In this document: positions 6,520 through 12,299 of the stretch, piece by piece
How positions within the stretch are numbered: the first letter of the stretch is position 1
Layout of the letters: every line of letters starts with the position of its first letter
NCBI GenBank assembly: GCA_964517355.1
Contig: CAZFCK010000142.1
Coordinates: 1-12,299 of the forward strand
Length of the DNA: 12,299 nt
Source of the DNA: CAZFCK01 sp964517355
Lineage (GTDB): Bacteria > Desulfobacterota > Desulfovibrionia > Desulfovibrionales > Desulfovibrionaceae
Direction of reading: 5' to 3'
Translations under genes and position numbers: made by a program
Notes under the pieces: model-generated
Seen by the model: only the letters and a program-made list of their open reading frames with translations
Database searches by the model: none
Told to the model about the DNA's origin: nothing

Positions 6520-7727
6520 TGCCGCATTTTACAAGTCTCGATGAAGTCGTGGGCATAGAATCCATTAAGCTCGGATTCTATAAGCAGATGCAAAAGACCA
6601 TCAGGGAGCTGCAGCGCTCCAATGTTGAGCTTGAGCAGAAGCGGCAGGATGTTCAGGCCATTCTGAACGGCATCCCCGACGTCATGGCCGTCATCTCCCT
6701 CGAGTACACACTGCTTTCCGTGAACAACGCCTTTTTCGAAACATACGGCATCGCCGAACCCCTGGGAAAGAAGTGTCACGCTGTCTTCAAGGGGCAGGAC
6801 GCGCCATGCTCCCCGTGCCCCATGCGCATGGCCCTGGAGGGCGCCTGCAATGTCTGCCGTCACATGCAGATATTTCATCTGGGCGGAGAAAACCGGCAAA
6901 TCGAATGCACGGCCTCGCTCATGCGCGATACGGAGGGGCAGCCGGGCAAGGTGCTGATGCTGCTGCGCGATGTGACTCTGGAAAAACAATATCAGGCGAA
7001 ATACGTTCAAGCGGAGCGCATGGCCACCATCGGCGTCCTGGCCGAGGGCGTGGCCCATGAAATCAACAATCCCCTTACAGGTATAAGGGGATTCGGCGAA
7101 GCTCTGGTACACCGTTTGGACGCCCTCGCCGCATGCATTCGTGAAGGGCATGACTGCGTGGAACTGTTGGATAATTTTCACGAGTATCTGGACATCATCT
7201 TGAAGGAATGCAGCAGATGTTCGGATATCGTGCAGAATTTACTCACCTTCGGACACAGGCGGGTCCGCTCCTTCTCCATTGTGAATTTGAACGACGTGGT
7301 CGGCAACTCCCTTAAACTGCTGCATCCGCGCTTGTCGCGGCTTCCCCCCGGCGTCATCAGGCTCCAATTGTCGGAGCATGAGCCGTGCGTCATGGGACAT
7401 CCGGGGGAGCTTATGCAGGTCGTGCTCAATCTGGTGCTCAACGCGCTTTATGCCGTGCGGGATGGAGGGGAGATAGTCATTACCACTTCAGTGCATGATG
7501 ATTTGGCTTTGCTCAGGGTCATAGATACGGGCTGCGGAATACTTGAGGAGCATATCGGAAAGCTCTTTGAACCGTTTTTCACCACAAAACCAGTGGGACA
7601 AGGCATCGGAATAGGCCTTTCGACATGTTACAATATTATCCGGAAGCATAACGGCGATATTTCAGTAGAAAGTGAATACGGTAAAGGGTCTGTTTTTGCG
7701 ATAGCCTTGCCCTATCTGGATGCGTGA
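6519..7727 (+). CDS. soluble PAS-domain sensor histidine kinase
   Basis: A 402-residue kinase without membrane segments, hence a cytoplasmic sensor. A short N-terminal helix (about 20-48) leads into a PAS domain (about 49-155). That domain carries a cysteine cluster: C86, C97 and C100 (C-x10-CxxCP) plus C110 and C113 (CxxC). PAS kinases of anaerobic deltaproteobacteria often carry such motifs; their ligand is, to my knowledge, unsettled. The phosphoacceptor is H180 in GVAHEINNPLTG, followed by the N-box (N308), G1 (D336-x-G-x-G), an F-box (LFEPFFTTK) and the G2 loop GQGIGIGLS, so catalysis looks intact. ATG 6519 overlaps the dehydrogenase stop as TGATG, a sign of translational coupling; GTG 6516 is an alternative start. 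It presumably phosphorylates the regulator encoded next, whose frame overlaps its end. The signal may be an alcohol, an aldehyde or redox state (inference). Confidence 0.92.
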   Translation: MPHFTSLDEVVGIESIKLGFYKQMQKTIRELQRSNVELEQKRQDVQAILNGIPDVMAVISLEYTLLSVNNAFFETYGIAEPLGKKCHAVFKGQDAPCSPCPMRMALEGACNVCRHMQIFHLGGENRQIECTASLMRDTEGQPGKVLMLLRDVTLEKQYQAKYVQAERMATIGVLAEGVAHEINNPLTGIRGFGEALVHRLDALAACIREGHDCVELLDNFHEYLDIILKECSRCSDIVQNLLTFGHRRVRSFSIVNLNDVVGNSLKLLHPRLSRLPPGVIRLQLSEHEPCVMGHPGELMQVVLNLVLNALYAVRDGGEIVITTSVHDDLALLRVIDTGCGILEEHIGKLFEPFFTTKPVGQGIGIGLSTCYNIIRKHNGDISVESEYGKGSVFAIALPYLDA

Positions 7728-9120
7728 ACATACAATTATGCTTACAGAAGATAAAATAAACATTCTTGTTGTGGATGATGAGCCGTTGATCCGCAAGCTG
7801 GCCCAAAGGGAGCTGGCCTTGCCGAACAGAAGGGTCACAACGGTCGGCACGGTCAACGAGGCCGTGAAAATCACGGCGCAGCAGCATTTCGACGTCATTG
7901 TCCTGGATGTCAAACTTCCCGACGGCAGCGGGCTCAGCCTGCTGGAACGGTTCAGGGAAACGCTCCCCGATATCGAGGTGATAATGATCACCGGCTTTTC
8001 CGAAGTCACAAGCGCGGTGGAAGCCATGAAGATGGGGGCCTACGATTACATCACCAAGCCTTTTTCCCTCGACAGGACCAACCTGGTCATCGGCAGGGCC
8101 TATCAGCGGGTTCTGTTGAAAAGGGAAAACCGGCTACTCAAGAACAACACCGCCGCCGAAGGCGCGCCGCCGACCATGATCGGCCATTCCGCCGCCATGC
8201 GTCATGTGGAGTATCTTATCGAAAAGGTCGCTCCCACCCCTGCTCCGGTGTTGATCACCGGAGAGAGCGGCGTGGGGAAGAACGTCATCGTCAACGTGCT
8301 CCACAGTAAGAGCGCCAGGGCCGAACAGCCGCTTGTGGTGAAAAATTGCGGTGCGTTCAACAAGGATCTGCTCCGCAGCGAGCTTTTCGGTTTCCGCAAA
8401 GGATCATTTACGGGGGCGACCGAATCCAGCGAAGGCCTCCTGGCGCTGGCGAAAGGAGGGTCCCTGTTTTTTGACGAGGTGGGGGAACTCTCCCTTGAGG
8501 TGCAGGCCATGCTGCTGCGCGTGCTTGAATCACAGAAATACAGGCGCGTGGGCGAGAAGGAGGAGCGTACCGCGGATGTGCGGTTCTTTTTCGCCACGAA
8601 CCGGGATTTGGCCACAGAAGTGGAAGAGGGGCGTTTTCACGAGGCGCTGTATCACCGCCTCAATGTTTTTGCCATTGAAATTCCGCCGTTGCGGGAGAGA
8701 AAGGAGGATATTCCGGAGTTGCTGGAATATTTTCTCGGCCACCTGTATCTTGACCGCCCCCCGTATAAAATATCGCAGCATGCCATGCAGTGCCTGATGT
8801 CCTATGACTGGCCGGGAAATGTCCGCGAGCTGCGGAACGTGATCGAACGGGGGATCATTCTCGCGGTCAACGACCTGATCACGGCCAAGTGCCTGCCTGC
8901 GGATATCGCGAAATGCCAGGATGAATCCGAGAGCTGCAATCCGTTTCCCACGCTTGAGCAGCATGAGAAGAAATTCATCATGCGCGTTCTCGAATACGTC
9001 GGCAACAACAGGACCCATGCGGCGAAAATGCTGGGGATCGGCCGGAAGACCCTTTACCGGAAACTCAAGGCGTACGGCCTCGACACGTGTTGCCTTCCGG
9101 TGAGTAAGGACGGACAGTAG
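7720..9120 (+). CDS. NtrC-family sigma-54-dependent response regulator
   Basis: A 466-residue bacterial enhancer-binding protein. The receiver domain (about 13-130) has D19-D20, the phosphoacceptor D63, T91 and K113. The AAA+ domain has Walker A GESGVGKN (181-188; GESGTGKE is usual), the sigma-54 contact loop GSFTGA (228-233; GAFTGA is usual), Walker B GGSLFFDE (246-253), the arginine region RLNVFAIEIPPLRERKEDI, and WPGNVREL. A Fis-type helix-turn-helix closes the protein (THAAKMLGIGRKTLYRKLKAYGL region). It should activate sigma-54 promoters; the candidate at 4671-4685 is the obvious local target. The first ATG overlaps the kinase gene by 8 nt; ATG 7738, which removes six residues, is equally possible since neither has a clear Shine-Dalgarno. 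It ends the dehydrogenase-kinase-regulator operon. Confidence 0.93.
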   Translation: MREHTIMLTEDKINILVVDDEPLIRKLAQRELALPNRRVTTVGTVNEAVKITAQQHFDVIVLDVKLPDGSGLSLLERFRETLPDIEVIMITGFSEVTSAVEAMKMGAYDYITKPFSLDRTNLVIGRAYQRVLLKRENRLLKNNTAAEGAPPTMIGHSAAMRHVEYLIEKVAPTPAPVLITGESGVGKNVIVNVLHSKSARAEQPLVVKNCGAFNKDLLRSELFGFRKGSFTGATESSEGLLALAKGGSLFFDEVGELSLEVQAMLLRVLESQKYRRVGEKEERTADVRFFFATNRDLATEVEEGRFHEALYHRLNVFAIEIPPLRERKEDIPELLEYFLGHLYLDRPPYKISQHAMQCLMSYDWPGNVRELRNVIERGIILAVNDLITAKCLPADIAKCQDESESCNPFPTLEQHEKKFIMRVLEYVGNNRTHAAKMLGIGRKTLYRKLKAYGLDTCCLPVSKDGQ

Positions 9121-9658
9121 AGGCTTTCGGCCTTGCAAAGGGGAGACGTCCTCGCGCGTTTCCCTGAAACAAAGACGCGCGGAATCCTGCGGGTACGCTG
9201 CGCCCCCCTGGAGCGGCGTCCCCAACCGCTCCCGTTACCTTTGGGGAAAGCCTGTTTTTTGAAGGTTTTCCCCGTCCGCCTTGTTCCATACGTTATTCGC
9301 GTTGATGCGCGGTAAAAGCCCCCATGGTGTCCGTCCTTGTGCGCGTGGTGCGGGGAGTGCGCGGCGCATCACCGGCTGGCGGTGGAGAATTATGATGCGT
9401 AATCACGATTTTTAAATGTTTCGTGAGGGGAATGCCGTTGCGATGCGGTGTGAAATGCGTCTGCGCTACAAAAATGTAATGCTGGTTATGAAGTGCGCCG
9501 TCCATTGCGCGGGCCTTTTTACAGTTGCGTTAACTGTTGAGTGCGACTAGGGTGTTTCGAAATTTCGCCGTAACGGTTGATACGAGAGGGAAACCACGTT
9601 TGTTACAGGTTCTCTCCTTGAAATTATGCAGTTGAAAATCGCGTGAAGGAACTCCGCC
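9121..9658. other. 538-bp intergenic region with three tandem stem-loops
   Basis: No gene seen on either strand. The first part holds three perfect or near-perfect stem-loops in a row: 9153-9181 (7-bp arms, 15-nt loop), 9210-9232 (7-bp arms, 9-nt loop) and 9243-9273 (11 pairs with one G-U, 9-nt loop). They follow the response regulator stop and may end or stabilise its transcript, though none has a U-tract after it. Farther on are small symmetric elements: ACAGTT/AACTGT at 9521-9537 and the 10-bp palindrome CGAAATTTCG at 9558-9567. These could be operators for the next operon. No clear sigma-70 or sigma-54 promoter was found. Confidence 0.5.
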
Positions 9659-10684
9659 ATGAAAAAACTGGATGAGCTTTTTGCCACCATGGACCGTGAG
9701 GGAGAGGAAGGGCAACAGGTTCCGGAAAAGCTGGACATGCTTTTTTACAGTCCCTGCCCCGTGAAACTGGCCGTGAAAGAACGCATCGACGCAATCGTCA
9801 AGGAATATGCGGATGCGGGCGATCCGGTGGAAATACGCATTCCCATGGGCTGCACGTCCGTGGACCCCTTCGACCCTCTGCATAGCGAAACCGATGTGCA
9901 GCGCCTGCCCTCCGTGATCGCTTCCATAGGGTTCGGCGATTTTTTCCGCAAAGGGTTTTCCGAGCGTTTCGTGAAAACGGGCGTGTTCCAGGCCGTGCTG
10001 CCCGAGCAAGTGCACCCCCTGCACCGGGAGGCCGGCGTGGTGGACCCCAGGGGCAATTACGTGGTCTACGGACTCACCCCCTATATTCTGCTCGTGGATA
10101 CCGAGCGCCTCGGCGATCTGCCGCTTCCCCGCCGCTGGGATGATCTGCTGGACCCCCGCTACAAGGGGCAGATCAACATGTGCGGCGACGGCGACGACAT
10201 GGCCGACGCCGTGCTCATGCTCTATTACAAGGAACACGGCATGCAGGGCATAGAGCGTTTCGCCGCCAACACCCTCGGGCTGCTGCACTCCTCGCGCATG
10301 GGCAAATCCGGCGGCGCGGCGCACGTGGGGGGCATTTACATCCTGCCCTATTTCTTCGCGGAAACATCGAAACAACCCAAACACATGCGCGTGGTGTGGC
10401 CCGAGGACGGCGCGGCGGCCAGTCCCTTGTATTTTTTGGCCAAGAAGACCGCGCGCCCCAGACTGGATGCGCTTATTTCCTTTTTTACCAAGGGATTCGG
10501 AGAATTGGAAAGCGCGCATTGGTTTTTGCCTTTGGGCGGCCCCGTACCCGAAACCATGCCGGAACATGCGCGCATTAAATGGGTGGGCTGGGATTTCATC
10601 TACAACCAGGACATAACGGCCATACGCGACGAGCTTAACCTCACGTTCAGAAAACTGGTGCGGGTGGTGGCATGCGACTCGTAA
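9659..10684 (+). CDS. cytoplasmic ABC solute-binding-fold protein without signal peptide
   Basis: A 341-residue protein resembling the iron(III)/spermidine-type periplasmic binding proteins (MLFYSPCPVKLAVKE near residues 27-41, YGLTPYILLVDTERL at 138-151, and RWDDLLDPRYKGQINM at 159-174, the usual W.DL.DP.YKG motif). The N-terminus (MKKLDELFATMDREGEEGQQ) is hydrophilic with no signal peptide, lipobox or membrane helix, so it should stay in the cytoplasm. Cysteines C33 and C65 fall in the segments that usually line the ligand cleft; C175 and C339 are the others. GAAGGA lies 8 nt before the ATG. The GTPase gene starts 13 nt before its end, and no permease gene is in the window. It may bind an anion, metal or cofactor precursor for the two nucleotide-hydrolysing partners; this is inference. 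A misplaced start hiding a signal is unlikely, since upstream sequence encodes none in frame. Confidence 0.82.
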   Translation: MKKLDELFATMDREGEEGQQVPEKLDMLFYSPCPVKLAVKERIDAIVKEYADAGDPVEIRIPMGCTSVDPFDPLHSETDVQRLPSVIASIGFGDFFRKGFSERFVKTGVFQAVLPEQVHPLHREAGVVDPRGNYVVYGLTPYILLVDTERLGDLPLPRRWDDLLDPRYKGQINMCGDGDDMADAVLMLYYKEHGMQGIERFAANTLGLLHSSRMGKSGGAAHVGGIYILPYFFAETSKQPKHMRVVWPEDGAAASPLYFLAKKTARPRLDALISFFTKGFGELESAHWFLPLGGPVPETMPEHARIKWVGWDFIYNQDITAIRDELNLTFRKLVRVVACDS

Positions 10685-11373
10685 CCGTGGCCGGGCCTCC
10701 GGCGTGCGGCAAGACGTCCCTTTTGCTGCGCGCCTGCGCAAGCCTCATGCGGGGCGGCATGTCCTGCGCCGTGGTCAAGTTCGACTGCTTGCAGACCTCG
10801 GACGACGACGCCTACGCCGCCGCGGGCATTCCCTCCACAGCCGTGCTTTCCGGGGGCTTGTGTCCGGATCACTTTTTCGCCACCAATCTGGAGGAGGCCT
10901 TCGCCTGGGCGGAAGGCACGGGAGCCGCCTGTTGCGTCATCGAGACCGCGGGCCTGTGCAACCGCTGTTCGCCGCATCTGCGCGGCACCCTGGCCCTGTG
11001 CGTGATCGACAACCTCATGGGCATCGACGCCCCGGCCAAAGTCGGCCCCATGCTGCGCCTGGCCGACATGATCCTGGTGACGAAAGGGGACCTGGTTTCA
11101 CAGGCCGAGCGCGAGGTGTACAGGCACCGCATCAGGCAAATGAACAGGCGCGCCGTTATCCGCCATATCAACGGGTTGACCGGACAAGGATGCGAAGAAT
11201 TGGCTTCGGTCATGGCCCAGGCCCCGGAAATCGACACGGTGGGCGAGATGCGCCTGCGCTTCGCCATGCCCGCCGCGGTCTGCTCCTATTGTTTGAGCGA
11301 AACGCGCATCGGCAGCCGCTATCAAAAGGGAAATGTGAAAAAGGCGCAGTTCGGAGATGAAAATGTCCATTGA
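10672..11373 (+). CDS. HypB/UreG-like P-loop GTPase with Cys-rich metal motifs
   Basis: A 233-residue SIMIBI-class GTPase. Walker A is GPPACGKT (8-15). VIETAG (89-94) occupies the place of the HypB/UreG acidic strand motif. VTKGD (136-140) is the base-recognition motif. LSGGLCPDH (59-67) sits where HypB has its metal-binding TG..CH stretch. Two CxxC pairs add possible ligands: C96/C99 in LCNRCSP and C204/C207 in VCSYC near the C-terminus. HypB and UreG insert nickel into hydrogenase and urease, and related COG0523 proteins handle other metals; this protein is not clearly any of these. The start overlaps the binding-protein gene by 13 nt and its end overlaps the ABC ATPase gene, which suggests tight co-expression and a working complex. 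The likely role is GTP-gated metal or cofactor delivery; the metal and the client are unknown. Confidence 0.85.
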   Translation: MRLVTVAGPPACGKTSLLLRACASLMRGGMSCAVVKFDCLQTSDDDAYAAAGIPSTAVLSGGLCPDHFFATNLEEAFAWAEGTGAACCVIETAGLCNRCSPHLRGTLALCVIDNLMGIDAPAKVGPMLRLADMILVTKGDLVSQAEREVYRHRIRQMNRRAVIRHINGLTGQGCEELASVMAQAPEIDTVGEMRLRFAMPAAVCSYCLSETRIGSRYQKGNVKKAQFGDENVH

Positions 11374-12142
11374 GGCCGTTTCGTTGCAGCAACTCACCGT
11401 CCTTGGAGGGCGGGACAAATCAGGGAAAAGCGAACCCGGAGATGTGGTCTTCGCCCCCGGAGAGGTGACGGCCCTGCTGGGGCCCACAGGTTCCGGGAAA
11501 AGCCGCTTTCTTTACGATATCGAATCGTTGGCCGACAACGACACGCCGTCGGGACGCGCGATCCTTCTGGACGGGGCAAGGCCCGATCCGCAGAAACGGT
11601 TTGCCCTGCAGGGACGGCTTGTGGCTCAATTGACCCAGAACATGAATTTTGTGCTGGATATGGGGGTGCGGGATTTCATCCGCACCCATGCCGAGAGCAG
11701 AGGCGTCAAAGATCCCGAAGATACGGCCCTGCGCGTTGTGGAGGCCGCCAACGCCCTTGCCGGAGAGCCCTTCCACCCCGCGGCGCAATTGACCCAACTG
11801 TCGGGGGGGCAGTCCCGCGCTCTCATGATCGCGGACGCCGCCTTGCTCAGCTGGTCGCCCGTGCTGCTCATCGATGAAATAGAAAACGCCGGCGTGGACA
11901 AACGCCGGGCCATGGAACTGCTCGTGCGGAGCGACAAGATCGTGGTCATCGCCACCCATGACCCGGTGCTGGCGCTCTCGGCGGACAGACGGCTGGTGTT
12001 CGAACACGGCGCGGTACATTCCGTGCAGATTCGCGACGGCAACGAGGAACGCATCCTGACAGAACTCGCCCGCATGGAAAATGCGTTTTCGCACATCAGG
12101 GCGCAATTGCGCAAAGGAGAGCCCGTGGATCTTGCGCTGTAG
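11363..12142 (+). CDS. stand-alone ABC ATPase
   Basis: A 259-residue ABC nucleotide-binding protein with all motifs: Walker A GPTGSGKS (40-47), Q-loop region around Q89-Q92, signature LSGGQ (146-150), Walker B VLLIDE (167-172) and switch histidine H199 in ATHD. It has no membrane segment, and no permease gene is nearby. Its start ATG 11363 has GGAG (11353-11356) 6 nt upstream; ATG 11357 is in frame two codons earlier but has that GGAG directly against it. The frame overlaps the GTPase gene by 11 nt. The region between Walker A and the signature (about 48-145) differs from common importer ATPases: it has an unusual TQNMNFVLDMGVRDFIRTH stretch where the permease-coupling segment would lie, and E174-N-A replaces the usual P-T/F-S-A of the D-loop region. 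It could work with an unseen permease elsewhere, or as a soluble motor acting on the binding-fold protein or a metalloenzyme. Confidence 0.87.
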   Translation: MSIEAVSLQQLTVLGGRDKSGKSEPGDVVFAPGEVTALLGPTGSGKSRFLYDIESLADNDTPSGRAILLDGARPDPQKRFALQGRLVAQLTQNMNFVLDMGVRDFIRTHAESRGVKDPEDTALRVVEAANALAGEPFHPAAQLTQLSGGQSRALMIADAALLSWSPVLLIDEIENAGVDKRRAMELLVRSDKIVVIATHDPVLALSADRRLVFEHGAVHSVQIRDGNEERILTELARMENAFSHIRAQLRKGEPVDLAL

Positions 12143-12299
12143 GGGGGGGCGACGTTTTACGTAACAGCATGTCGATACGGCTTAAGGACTCGGCTTCCTG
12201 AGCAGGACGCACACTGTAACATTATATATTTGTTTAAAAAATAAGAAATGTGGTTATTTCCTTTACTCCGAAAGTGCCTTCGGGGGGAAACCTTTCTGT
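12143..12299. other. AT-rich tail without a gene
   Basis: No coding frame seen. An AT-rich patch (about 12218-12262) is followed by a stem-loop with 7 pairs (12266-12272 with 12279-12285, one G-U) and a 6-nt loop. It is not followed by a T-run on either strand within the window, so its role (terminator of the three-gene operon or leader of a gene beyond the edge) is open. Confidence 0.4.

Noticed and set aside
9530..10741. Minus-strand open frame (403 codons) opposite the binding-fold gene
   Set aside because: Shadow of a recognisable protein; no motif or ribosome binding site supports it.
1..12299. CRISPR array, tRNA or rRNA genes, insertion sequences
   Set aside because: No spaced direct-repeat array, cloverleaf, rRNA-like stretch or transposase was seen on reading both strands.

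Overview
The window looks like a chromosomal segment of a strict anaerobe, most likely a sulfate- or sulfite-reducing bacterium of the Desulfovibrio type. This is inferred from gene content: an aldehyde:ferredoxin oxidoreductase (AOR) family enzyme with a Tat-type iron-sulfur partner, a B12-type radical SAM enzyme, an iron-dependent alcohol dehydrogenase, and a cysteine-rich PAS kinase with an NtrC-type regulator. Coding DNA is GC-rich and some intergenic patches are AT-rich. No rRNA, tRNA, CRISPR or transposase was seen.

Left half, minus strand, read leftward: a four-cluster ferredoxin-like protein (GTG start at 4619, twin-arginine leader), then an AOR-family oxidoreductase of the E. coli YdhV type. 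After a 298-bp, strongly structured gap comes a B12-binding-type radical SAM protein ending at 108. A well-spaced -24/-12 (sigma-54) promoter candidate lies 52 bp upstream of the ferredoxin start.

Middle: a 757-bp divergent control region (4620-5376) holds that promoter, a tandem operator-like repeat, a perfect 14-bp palindrome, an orphan leftward terminator and other inverted repeats. It leads on the plus strand into an overlapping operon: iron-dependent alcohol dehydrogenase, soluble PAS histidine kinase, sigma-54-dependent response regulator. The simplest reading is a self-contained regulon in which an alcohol is oxidised to an aldehyde and then to an acid (or the reverse), with the local two-component system driving the promoter of the tungsten/molybdenum enzyme.

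Right half, plus strand: after a 538-bp gap with three tandem stem-loops comes a tight three-gene operon with overlapping reading frames. It encodes an ABC-type solute-binding-fold protein without a signal peptide, a HypB/UreG-like P-loop GTPase rich in Cys/His metal-ligand motifs, and a stand-alone ABC ATPase with all catalytic motifs. No permease gene is present. I read this as a possible cytoplasmic, nucleotide-driven metal or cofactor delivery system rather than a transporter. It is the most interesting candidate for an undescribed system here. Its substrate and target are unknown.
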